Assembly (NCBI GenBank): GCA_038239195.1
Contig: JBBSEZ010000272.1
Span: 1-13,520 of the forward strand
Length of the DNA stretch: 13,520 nt
From: JBBSEZ01 sp038239195
GTDB lineage: Bacteria; Planctomycetota; Planctomycetia; Gemmatales; Gemmataceae
Reading direction: 5' to 3'
Positions 7,017-13,515 of this stretch are shown piece after piece. A program made the translations under genes and the position numbers. The notes beneath the pieces are model-generated. The model was not told the DNA's origin, did no database searches, and saw only the letters and a program-made list of their open reading frames with translations. Within the stretch, counting starts at the first letter, position 1. Every line of letters begins with the position of its first letter.

Positions 7017-8405
7017 ATGGTGTTCCTCTACCGAACCGTGATGATGGCGCTGAAGGCCCTGAGCCGCAACGTCATGCGCTCGGCGCTGACCACGCTGGGC
7101 ATCGTGATCGGCATCGCCGCGGTGATCGCCATGGTCGAGATCGGCCAGGGCGCTTCCAAGGCGGTGCAGCAGACCATCGCCAGCATGGGCGCGAACAACC
7201 TGCTCATCATGCCGGGCACGGCCTCCAGCGGCGGGGTGAGCTTCGGGGCCGGCTCCATCATGACGCTCACGCCCAAGGACGCCGAGGTGCTGGGCGACCC
7301 CGAGCGCTGTCCGGCCATCGCGGCGGCGGCCCCTATCGTGCGCGCCCGCACCCAGGTGATCTACGGCAACAAGAACTGGGTGCCGATCTACATCTACGGC
7401 ACCACTCCCGACTACCTGCAAATTCGCGAGTGGGAGGACCTCGAGGAAGGCAACCCGTTCGGGACGGCGGACGTTCTGGCCATGCGCGAGGTGTGCGTGA
7501 TTGGCCAGACGATCAAGAAGGAGCTCTTCGACAACGAGTCGCCGATCGGCCAGCAGGTGCGCATCAACAACAAGCCGTTCATCGTGGTGGGCGTGCTTTC
7601 CAGCAAGGGCGCGAACATGATGGGCCTGGACCAGGACGACATCGTGCTGGCGCCGTGGACGACGATCAAGTTCAAGGTGGTGGGCCAGTCGGCGTCCACC
7701 GGCAACCAGAGCGCCGGCGCGACCAGCACCAACCCGGCCGACAAGGTCAACTCGCTGAGCGTCGTCTACCCCAACCAGACGCCGTTGCCCTACCCGATCC
7801 CGTCGGCGCTCCAGCAGGCCGACACCCCGGTGACGCCGCGCTTCGTCAACGTCGATCAGATCCTGGTGCAGGCGCGCTCGCCGGAGGACATCAAGCCGGC
7901 CATCCGGCAGATCGAGGACGTACTGCGCGAGCGGCACCGGATTCAGCCCCCCGCCGTGGACGATTTCAGCGTCCGCGACATGACCGAGATGAGCAAGGCG
8001 ATGGGCTCGACGGCGACGCTGATGACGAGCCTCTTGATCGTGGTGGCCCTCATCTCGCTGGTGGTGGGCGGGGTCGGCATCATGAACATCATGATGGTGT
8101 CGGTGACGGAGCGGACCAAGGAGATCGGCCTGCGCATGGCCGTCGGGGCCCGGGCTCGCGACATCCTGGTGCAGTTCCTGGTCGAGGCGGCCCTGCTGTG
8201 CCTGCTGGGCGGACTGGTGGGCATCCTGCTCGGCCGGGTCGGCTCGATGGCGGTGGCCTACATCAAGGACTGGCCCACCGAGGTGTCGCTCCCCGCGATC
8301 TTCGCCGCCGTCGTGGTGTCGGCGGTGGTCGGGATCGTGTTCGGGTTCTACCCGGCCTGGAAGGCGTCGCGGCTCGACCCGATCGAGGCGCTGCGGTACG
8401 AGTAA
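7017..8405 (+). CDS. MacB-type ABC transporter permease
   Basis: 462 residues from the ATG at 7017, chosen because a GGGG-rich Shine-Dalgarno (about 7003-7006) precedes it and because MacB permeases begin just before TM1. An upstream ATG in the same frame (6894) would add 41 Pro/Arg-rich residues lying inside the ATPase gene and is rejected. TM1 is about 23-42 (ALTTLGIVIGIAAVIAMVEI). The extracytoplasmic MacB core spans about 43-330. TM2-4 are about 334-361, 385-408 and 426-446. The cytoplasmic loop SVTERTKEIGLRMAVGA (362-378) is the family hallmark that contacts the ATPase, and the C-terminus ends in the typical PAWKASRLDPIEALRYE. A Gln/Ser/Thr/Pro-rich insertion (about 222-275) enlarges the external domain relative to compact MacB proteins. 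The protein would work with the ATPase at 6221 and the adaptor at 4629; no TolC-like channel gene is nearby. Confidence 0.95.
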   Translation: MVFLYRTVMMALKALSRNVMRSALTTLGIVIGIAAVIAMVEIGQGASKAVQQTIASMGANNLLIMPGTASSGGVSFGAGSIMTLTPKDAEVLGDPERCPAIAAAAPIVRARTQVIYGNKNWVPIYIYGTTPDYLQIREWEDLEEGNPFGTADVLAMREVCVIGQTIKKELFDNESPIGQQVRINNKPFIVVGVLSSKGANMMGLDQDDIVLAPWTTIKFKVVGQSASTGNQSAGATSTNPADKVNSLSVVYPNQTPLPYPIPSALQQADTPVTPRFVNVDQILVQARSPEDIKPAIRQIEDVLRERHRIQPPAVDDFSVRDMTEMSKAMGSTATLMTSLLIVVALISLVVGGVGIMNIMMVSVTERTKEIGLRMAVGARARDILVQFLVEAALLCLLGGLVGILLGRVGSMAVAYIKDWPTEVSLPAIFAAVVVSAVVGIVFGFYPAWKASRLDPIEALRYE

Positions 8406-8418
8406 TGCCCTGATCTCG

Positions 8419-8441
8419 GTCGAGCGCCGCCGGCGCTCGAC
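8419..8441 (+). terminator. Strong hairpin after the MacB operon (terminator-like, no T tract)
   Basis: GTCGAGCGCC (8419-8428) and GGCGCTCGAC (8432-8441) are perfect inverse complements around a GCC loop, starting 14 bases after the permease stop. The stem is very stable, but the bases that follow (GAGACGGCCTCC) are not T-rich, so termination by this hairpin alone is uncertain. It may instead protect the 3' end of the transcript. Its position between an operon end and a new promoter supports a boundary role. Confidence 0.5.
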
Positions 8442-8500
8442 GAGACGGCCTCCTGGTTGCGTTTCTTGAATGGATCAGCGGATCGGCGAAAAAGCTCCAT

Positions 8501-8528
8501 TTGTTTGCCTTCCCCTTGGCACTATAGA
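8501..8528 (+). promoter_or_regulatory. Probable promoter of the sigma/WD40 gene
   Basis: TTGTTT (8501-8506) and TATAGA (8523-8528) are separated by 16 bases, in an unusually AT-rich patch between the upstream hairpin and the next gene. The -10-like element runs on as TATAGATAA. Transcription would start near 8535, leaving a leader of roughly 25 bases before the ATG at 8560. The -35 match is only partial (TTG). If correct, the ATG at 8470 is upstream of the transcript and cannot be the start. Confidence 0.4.
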
Positions 8529-8559
8529 TAACAGGACGCGCCTGTGGGGAGGCAGAACC

Positions 8560-11037
8560 ATGCTCGGGGGACGTCGCGGCCAGGTTCTTTGTCGGTTTGG
8601 GCTGCTCTTGCGCGCCTGGGCCGCCGACGACAACGGGGACGGTCCCTTGTTGGAGCGCTTTGCCTGTGCGCGCGACGAGATGGCGTTCACGGCCCTGGTC
8701 CAGCGACACGGCGCAATGGTTTTGGGCGTCTGCCGTCGGGTGTTGGGCCACGAACACGATTCGGAGGACGTCTTCCAGGCGACCTTCTTGTTACTGGCGC
8801 GCAAGGCCCCTTCGATCCGCAACAAGGCGTCGGTGGCGAGTTGGCTCCACGGGGTCGCCTACCGGCTCGCGCTCCGGGCCAGGACCGGCGCCGCCCGGCG
8901 ACGGGCCCACGAGCAACGGGCCGCCAGGCCCGATCGGGCGGGCGAGGCGCTCGGGGACGATCTGCGGACGGTCCTCGATGAAGAGCTCGGCCGCCTGCCG
9001 GAGAAATACCGTCTGCCCGTGGTCCTGTGCGATTTGCAGGGCCAGACTCACGAGGAGGCCTCACGTCTGATCGGCTGTGCGCCGGGCTCGATGTCGTGGC
9101 GACTCGACAGGGGGAGGGAGTTACTGCGGCAGCGCCTGACGCGGCGCGGCTTCACCCTCTCGGCGGGGCTGCTCGGCACGATGCTGGCGGAGCAGGCAGC
9201 CCTGGCGGCCGTGCCCCCGTGTTTGCTGGCCACCACCGTTCGGGCGGCGGTGGCGTTCGCGGCCGGTGAAGTGGCCGGCGGGATCGTGTCGGCGCCGGCC
9301 GCGGCGCTGGTGAAAGGAATGCTGAAAACCATGTTCCTGGCCAAGCTCCGGATCGGCCTGGTCGTCTTGTTGGTGCTGGGGGCGCTCGGGGCCGGGGCGA
9401 GCCTGGTCCTCCGCCCGGAGACGGTGGCGAAACCGCCCGAACGGGAAAAGGAAGAGTTGATCGCGGCGAAGGCCCCGGCACCTCTCCCGAGAGGGCCTCG
9501 CATGGACCGCCACGGCGATGCGCTCCCGGACGGCGCCCTGGCGCGCATGGGAACGCTGCGCCTGCGGCACGGCGGCCGCGTGCGCTCCGTCGCCGTCTCT
9601 CCGGATGGCAAACTGTTTGCTTCCAGTGCGGCGGATCGCACGGTCCGGATCTGGCAGGCTGCCACCGGCAAGGAGCTCCACCGCTTTCAGGGGCCGCCCT
9701 ACAGCGGGGCATCCGTGGCGTTCTCGCCCGACAGCCGCAGCCTGGCGTTTCCCGGAGAGGACGGCACTCTTGTCCTGGTGCGCGACACGACGACCGGCAA
9801 GGAACGTGCCCGGTTGAAGCACGAGAAGGGCGTGTACTGCGCCACGTTTTCCCTCGATGGGAAAATCCTGGCCACCGGCAGTGAAAGTCCTGAGATCAGG
9901 CTCTGGGACGTGGCCACCGGGAAGGAGCTCCGCCGCTTCGGGGGCGACGCGCGGCAAGCCGCATGGGTCGCGCTGACTTTCGTTCCAGATGGCAAAACGC
10001 TCGCCGCCGTGCCACGGGGAGGCGGTTACTACCAGTGGGACCTGAGCACAGGCAAGGAGTTCCTCCCCCACGGCGATCCCGGGGCCCCCATGCGCACGCC
10101 TTACCTTTCAGGCGCCAGCTATCCGATCGCCTTTGCGCCGAAAGGTTCGGCGCTGATGGGAGTAAATTCCTACGGCATCGACGTTTACGAATTGCCTACC
10201 TGGGCCAACCGCTACTTCATTTGGGCGCCCAAGGGCGGCCATGTCATGCGCGCGGCGGTCTTCTCTCCCGATGGCAAGCAGATCGTCGGCGGCGCCTCGG
10301 ATGGAGTGGTCCGGCTCTGGGACGCCGCCACCGGGAAGGAAATTCGCCGGTTCGAGGGAAACCAGGGCGACCTGCTCGGTGTGGCCTTTGCCCCAGACGG
10401 GAAAACCGTCGTCTCGGCCGGGGAGGACCGGACCGTCCGCGCGTGGGACGTGGCCACCGGCAAGGAGCGACTGCCGTTCAGCGGGCACCTGGGCCCGATG
10501 CTTTGCGTTGCCCTATCTCCGAATGGCAAGGTGCTGGCCACGGCTGGCCGCGACCGGACGGTGCGACTGTGGGAGCGCCTCTCGGGCAAGGAGCTCCGCG
10601 TGCTGCGCGGCCATCGGAGCGCGGTTCGGTCCGTGGCCTTCAGCCCGGGCGGCAAAACCCTGGCCTCGGCGAGTGGGGACAAAACGGTTCGCCTCTGGAA
10701 CGTGGCTTCGGGGAAGGAGGAGCGTTGTCTGGAGGGGCACCAGTATTACACGTCGGGGGTGGCCTTCAGCCCGGACGGCAAGACGCTGGCCGCCGTAGGA
10801 GTCGAGGTCGTCCGCCGGTACAAGGACTACGTCGGCGAGGTGGTCGGCGTGAGCTTTGCCCCCGACGGGACAATCATCGTCTCGGCCGGGAAGGACTGGA
10901 CCGTCCGCTGGCCACCGGCAAGGAACGACTGCCCCGTCCCCGCGAACGCCGCGACGGTCCGGGGGGCGAGCCCGTGGCTTTCGCACCGGACGGCAAGACG
11001 CTGGCGTGCGGCGGAGCGGATCGGAAGATTCACCTGA
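8560..11037 (+). CDS. ECF sigma factor with membrane anchor and WD40 propeller, frameshifted near its C-terminus
   Basis: 825 residues as the sequence stands. The ATG at 8560 is preferred over 8470 because GGGGAGG (8545-8551) sits 8 bases before it and the likely promoter lies between the two. Sigma region 2 is about 30-110 (LLERFACARDEMAFTALVQRHG, HDSEDVFQATFLLLARK, WLHGVAYRLALRAR). Sigma region 4 is about 139-195 (LGRLPEKYRLPVVLCDLQG, THEEASRLIG, RGRELLRQRL). A hydrophobic segment (about 265-284, IGLVVLLVLGALGAGASLVL) should anchor the protein. From about residue 340, WD40 units follow (VAFSPDGKTLA ... VRLWDVATGKE type). Eleven begin in this frame, the eleventh being cut off after WTVRW. 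The final residues (PPARNDCPVP to RIGRFT) do not resemble WD40 and come from a shifted frame. In the family, ECF sigma factors redirect RNA polymerase. The inferred role of the fused propeller is to sense or hold the sigma domain, replacing a separate anti-sigma factor; no anti-sigma gene is adjacent. Confidence 0.88.
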   Translation: MLGGRRGQVLCRFGLLLRAWAADDNGDGPLLERFACARDEMAFTALVQRHGAMVLGVCRRVLGHEHDSEDVFQATFLLLARKAPSIRNKASVASWLHGVAYRLALRARTGAARRRAHEQRAARPDRAGEALGDDLRTVLDEELGRLPEKYRLPVVLCDLQGQTHEEASRLIGCAPGSMSWRLDRGRELLRQRLTRRGFTLSAGLLGTMLAEQAALAAVPPCLLATTVRAAVAFAAGEVAGGIVSAPAAALVKGMLKTMFLAKLRIGLVVLLVLGALGAGASLVLRPETVAKPPEREKEELIAAKAPAPLPRGPRMDRHGDALPDGALARMGTLRLRHGGRVRSVAVSPDGKLFASSAADRTVRIWQAATGKELHRFQGPPYSGASVAFSPDSRSLAFPGEDGTLVLVRDTTTGKERARLKHEKGVYCATFSLDGKILATGSESPEIRLWDVATGKELRRFGGDARQAAWVALTFVPDGKTLAAVPRGGGYYQWDLSTGKEFLPHGDPGAPMRTPYLSGASYPIAFAPKGSALMGVNSYGIDVYELPTWANRYFIWAPKGGHVMRAAVFSPDGKQIVGGASDGVVRLWDAATGKEIRRFEGNQGDLLGVAFAPDGKTVVSAGEDRTVRAWDVATGKERLPFSGHLGPMLCVALSPNGKVLATAGRDRTVRLWERLSGKELRVLRGHRSAVRSVAFSPGGKTLASASGDKTVRLWNVASGKEERCLEGHQYYTSGVAFSPDGKTLAAVGVEVVRRYKDYVGEVVGVSFAPDGTIIVSAGKDWTVRWPPARNDCPVPANAATVRGASPWLSHRTARRWRAAERIGRFT

Positions 11038-11363
11038 TGGACGCTGTCACCGGCAAGAAACGGCGCTCTTTCGGGCACCACGAATCCCGGCTTCTGGCCC
11101 TGGCCTTCGCTCCGGACGGGAAAGCCATCGCCTCGACGTCCGTCAAGCCGCGGCCGGGCTGGGGGCCGGGAGGGGGCCGGCTGGACACGGCCGTTCAGGT
11201 GTGGGACACGGCCACGGGAACGCGATTGCGCCGCTTCGAGGGACACCAGGACGTCGTCCGAGCGATCGCGTTCTCCGCCGATGGGGGCATCCTGGCCTCC
11301 GGCAGCGATGATGGCACAGCACTGATCTGGGACGTCCGCGAACTGGTCCGCGAGGGGTGGTGA
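10911..11363 (+). pseudogene. Displaced C-terminal WD40 part of the sigma/WD40 gene
   Basis: In the next reading frame the WD40 pattern resumes exactly where the upstream frame loses it: ATGKERLPRPRERRDG, then VAFAPDGKTLACGGADRKIHLMD, LAFAPDGKAIAS ... VQVWDTATGTRLRRFEGH, IAFSADGGILASGSDDGTALIWD, and a natural end VRELVREGW. This is the rest of WD unit 11 plus units 12-14. Restoring ten bases at 10908/10909 joins both frames into 937 residues. The upstream stop overlaps an in-frame ATG as TGATG (11035-11039), so the last 108 residues could in principle be translated separately by restart. The break is either a real mutation or a sequencing/assembly deletion. Confidence 0.8.
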
Positions 11364-11377
11364 GTCGGCCCGCACGC

Positions 11378-11398
11378 GATCGGAGGGCCGATCCTCCG
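11378..11398 (+). terminator. Competing short hairpins after the sigma/WD40 gene
   Basis: GATCGG (11378-11383) pairs with CCGATC (11388-11393) around AGGG. Alternatively CGGAGG (11381-11386) pairs with CCTCCG (11393-11398). The two are mutually exclusive, lie 15-18 bases after the stop at 11363, and no T tract follows. This is a plausible gene-end structure but weak as an intrinsic terminator. Confidence 0.3.
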
Positions 11399-11445
11399 CG
11401 AACGGTTCTGATCGCTCCCGATCCCTGCCCCGAAGAAGCTCAAAC

Positions 11446-11706
11446 ATGAAGATCGTTGCCAGCCCGGCTCTCCTGGTGCTGGCCTTGGTGTTGCCCGCAC
11501 TCGCGCAGCCAACGGTGGTAATCGGCACGGAGGTCGTGCCCTACAGCCGCTCGATTTGCCCCGCTGCCGCCAGCGCCTTCGCGCTGACCGACAGCACCCG
11601 CAAAAATCCCTCCGAGTCGGCGTGGTCGAACTCGCCGACGGCCTCCATCGAGGCGTTCTCCTCCGAATACAGCGAGTGCGGCACGTCGCCGGCCGAGGCG
11701 AAGTGA
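11446..11706 (+). CDS. Signal-peptide-like stub running into antisense of argG; probably a truncated gene
   Basis: The first 21 residues (MKIVASPALLVLALVLPALAQ) form a textbook Sec signal peptide: a lysine near the start, a leucine/valine-rich core and an ALA cleavage site. The following PTVVIGTEVVPYSRS is plausible mature protein. From 11541 onward the frame is simply the antisense of the argG 3' end, and the residues become Ser/Thr/Pro-rich filler without family features. The Shine-Dalgarno is poor (GAAGAAG at about 11431). The simplest reading is a gene start whose body was lost by rearrangement next to argG. A real 86-residue secreted protein overlapping argG is less likely. Confidence 0.25.
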   Translation: MKIVASPALLVLALVLPALAQPTVVIGTEVVPYSRSICPAAASAFALTDSTRKNPSESAWSNSPTASIEAFSSEYSECGTSPAEAK

Positions 11707-12785
11707 ATAGCTCCCTTGTAGAGCGACACCGCCACCGTGCCCGTCACCAGTTCCGTCACGCGCTTCACCGACGCCGACGCCATCTGCGACGCCAGGTCGT
11801 AGCCATAGCCCTGGTAGATCTGCCGGGCGATGAACGACGAGAGGTGGTCGAAGAGCTCGCGGCCGCGGCGGTCGAGCACGAGTTGCAGCAGGTAGGCGTA
11901 GCAGGTGCCGAGCAGTTCCATGCCGGGCGCCTCGTAGACCCCGCGCGACTTGATGCCGACGAAACGATTCTCGACGAGGTGCGTGCAGATGCCGACGCCG
12001 TGCCGCCCGCCGATCTCGTTGGCCAGGGAGACGGAGCGGTAGGCGTCCGTGGCCTGGCCGTCGATCGTCGCCGGGCGGCCCTGCTCGAAGCGCACGGTGA
12101 ACGTCTCGGGCTTGTCGGGGGCGTCGGCGGGATGTACGCCCATGCCGGGCGAGACGAAACTGGGGGGCGTGTGGAGCGATTCGAGCTTGCCCGCCTCGTG
12201 GGTCAGGCCGAGGAGGTTGGCGTCGGTCGAGTAAGGCGACTCCTTGCTGACCTTGATGGGCAGCTTGCGCTCGAGGCAGTAGTCGATCATCTCGCCCCGG
12301 CCGCGAAACCGAGCCAGGAAGACGGGGTCGCGCCAGGGGGCGTAGACGGCGAAGGTGGGGGCGAGCATGTTGGCGACGAGTTGGAAGCGGACCTGGTCGT
12401 TGCCGCGCCCGGTGGCGCCGTGGCTCAGGACGCGGATGCCGCGCTGGCGCATGGCGGGCACCATGCCGGCGACGATGACGTGCCGGCCGATGGCGGTGGT
12501 GTTCCAGTAGCGGCCCTCATAACTGGCCTGGGCCTGGATGGCTTCGAGGCCGGCCTCGGCGATGGCCTCGCGCAGGGGAAGCACGGCGAAGTCGGTGGCG
12601 CCGCAGGCGAGCATGCGCTGGCGGACGTCGTCGAGATCGACCTCGTCGGGCTGGGCCAGGTCGGCGGTGAAGCAGGCGACCTTCACGCCCTGCTCGGTGA
12701 GCCAGCGGGTGATGGTGCAGCTGTCCAGGCCGCCCGACGCCGCGAAGGCGATGGCCTGGCCCTTGAGGTCGTTGACGTTCATCAT
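11541..12785 (-). CDS. argG: Argininosuccinate synthase
   Basis: 414 residues from the ATG at 12785. It joins citrulline and aspartate with ATP hydrolysis to AMP, the penultimate step of arginine synthesis, in the cytoplasm. The N-terminal PP-loop SGGLDS (17-22, commonly SGGLDT in the family) binds ATP. Also visible are TADLAQPDE (40-48), YWNTTAIGR (93-101), SHGATGRGNDQVRF (121-134, citrulline/aspartate site), KESPYSTDANLLGLTHEAG (181-199), VRFEQGRP (231-238), GGRHGVG (259-265) and VENRFVGIKSRGVYEAPG (271-288). Length is close to the usual 400-450. Extending to an ATG at 12851 would add 22 Arg/Pro-rich residues outside the family, so the internal start is preferred; MM gives a second candidate three bases on. 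The Shine-Dalgarno is weak (GAGCG). No other arginine genes are adjacent. Confidence 0.96.
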   Translation of the reverse strand: MMNVNDLKGQAIAFAASGGLDSCTITRWLTEQGVKVACFTADLAQPDEVDLDDVRQRMLACGATDFAVLPLREAIAEAGLEAIQAQASYEGRYWNTTAIGRHVIVAGMVPAMRQRGIRVLSHGATGRGNDQVRFQLVANMLAPTFAVYAPWRDPVFLARFRGRGEMIDYCLERKLPIKVSKESPYSTDANLLGLTHEAGKLESLHTPPSFVSPGMGVHPADAPDKPETFTVRFEQGRPATIDGQATDAYRSVSLANEIGGRHGVGICTHLVENRFVGIKSRGVYEAPGMELLGTCYAYLLQLVLDRRGRELFDHLSSFIARQIYQGYGYDLASQMASASVKRVTELVTGTVAVSLYKGAIHFASAGDVPHSLYSEENASMEAVGEFDHADSEGFLRVLSVSAKALAAAGQIERL

Positions 12786-12952
12786 GATCGCTCGTTGGGG
12801 TGCGGCACGTCGAGGGCGGGGCCAACCGCTCGGCCCGGCTCGACGGAACATCCGTGTTCTACGGCGCCGGCCTCTGGTCGGCCCTCTCGTGCTGGTCAGG
12901 CAGGTTCTGCCTTGCCCGGCGCCTCCGAGCAGTGGGAGTAGGAGGGCCCATC
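12786..12952. other. Divergent intergenic region between argG and a small gene
   Basis: 167 bp that should hold promoters for argG (leftward) and the 111-residue gene (rightward). No good -10/-35 pair, ARG-box-like palindrome or leader peptide was recognised. An in-frame ATG at 12800 would extend the right-hand gene, but the added residues look non-coding and the strong Shine-Dalgarno is further downstream. Confidence 0.35.
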
Positions 12953-13288
12953 ATGCTTTACCTCGGCGCGGACGAGGAGCCTCTCGGCCGGGACGCGGCC
13001 CGAGCGCTCCTTGGCCAATCTCCGAAGGTCTTCCGCCACGCGAAGGCGTGGGTCGATGGCTCCGAGCTCTGCCTCGAGGTGGAGTGCCGCCTGCGGGACG
13101 GGGAAGAGATCGCCGTCAAGATGTGCTACTGCTGGGACGTCCCCGCCTTCCGCGGGCACAACTACTTCGTCGACGTCGCCCTCTGGCTCCTCAATGACGA
13201 CTTGCCCTCGTTTTACGAGTTTGTGCAAGCGCGATTCGTCGAGGTGCTGGCCGAACACGCCACGAACGACTACCGGGAAGAGGGTTGA
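12953..13288 (+). CDS. Small hypothetical protein (111 residues)
   Basis: The start at 12953 is set by a strong Shine-Dalgarno (GGAGGG, 12941-12946, six bases upstream) and by third-position GC that becomes gene-like from here. The product is acidic and soluble, with no signal peptide or TM segment. It begins MLYLGADEEPLGRDAARALL, has a central alternating strand-like region (CLEVECRLRDGEEIAVKMCYCWDV, about 40-63) with cysteines at 40, 45, 58 and 60, and an aromatic-rich C-terminal half (RGHNYFVDVALWLLNDDL, then FYEFVQARFVEVLAEH). The pattern suggests a compact alpha/beta domain, but I do not recognise the family. It is divergent from argG and followed 25 bp later by a long inverted repeat. 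Function unknown; there is no reason beyond proximity to tie it to arginine synthesis. Confidence 0.72.
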   Translation: MLYLGADEEPLGRDAARALLGQSPKVFRHAKAWVDGSELCLEVECRLRDGEEIAVKMCYCWDVPAFRGHNYFVDVALWLLNDDLPSFYEFVQARFVEVLAEHATNDYREEG

Positions 13289-13313
13289 GCGGATCGGGTA
13301 GGATAACGCAATG

Positions 13314-13392
13314 GAATCTATGCTGCGTGGTCCGCGCGGAGAGACCGTGTCCATGCCGAAGCCGTGCCCCGCGGACCACGCAGCATAGATTC
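13314..13392. repeat. Perfect 23-bp inverted repeat with 33-nt loop
   Basis: The left arm 13314-13336 (beginning GAATCTATGCTGCGTGG and ending TCCGCG) is the exact inverse complement of the right arm 13370-13392 (beginning CGCGGACCACGCAGCATAG and ending ATTC). The loop spans 13337-13369 and has no clear internal symmetry. It begins 25 bp after the small gene's stop, so as RNA it would make a very stable stem at that transcript's end. A 23-bp stem with a 33-nt loop is larger than usual intrinsic terminators, and no T tract follows. A small non-coding repeat or MITE-like unit is an alternative. Confidence 0.9.
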
Positions 13393-13470
13393 TGGTTGAA
13401 CTAACCCGCTCCGCGGGGGGGAGAAGGGTTGCTCGTTCTGTAAAAACTCCTCTTGCGCTTTTTGGCAACC
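13393..13470. other. Short non-coding stretch between two inverted-repeat structures
   Basis: No gene seen. It contains AACCCGCTCC ... GGGTT (weak 5-bp pairing, about 13402-13430) and an AT-richer piece with TAAAAACTCC and CTTTTTGG. If a tnpB-type element lies to the right on the minus strand, the bases immediately next to its end (13451-13470) would be its flank. Confidence 0.35.
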
Positions 13471-13515
13471 GTTGACATCCTCCGGGCCGTTCGCCCGGCC
13501 CTTCCCCGGAGGATG
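13471..13515 (-). mobile_element. Possible IS200/IS605-type right end (tnpB-side hairpin), cut by the window edge
   Basis: On the plus strand GTTGACATCCTCC opens a nested hairpin. CATCCTCCGGG (13476-13486) is the exact inverse complement of CCCGGAGGATG (13505-13515), and GGGCCG (13484-13489) can alternatively pair with CGGCCC (13496-13501). On the minus strand the end reads GGCCCGGAGGATGTCAAC. An ending GGAGGATGTCAA after a GC-rich stem is a recurring right-end pattern of IS200/IS605-family elements carrying tnpB, where it forms the 3' part of the guide RNA scaffold. The element body would lie beyond 13520. No transposase is visible, so this is a pattern match only, and a solitary remnant is possible. 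Confidence 0.4.

Noticed and set aside
8470..8559. Upstream ATG giving 30 more residues on the sigma/WD40 protein
   Set aside because: It lacks a Shine-Dalgarno, and the likely promoter lies downstream of it. The ATG at 8560 has a strong ribosome-binding site, and homologous ECF proteins begin shortly before the region-2 helix.
9963..10910. Upstream part of the plus-strand frame that carries the displaced WD40 tail
   Set aside because: Before 10911 this frame reads Arg/Gly/Pro-rich nonsense over the WD40 repeats; only the part after the break is meaningful.
11556..12941. A 461-codon plus-strand frame opposite argG
   Set aside because: It is antisense to a clear argininosuccinate synthase and has shadow-type composition.
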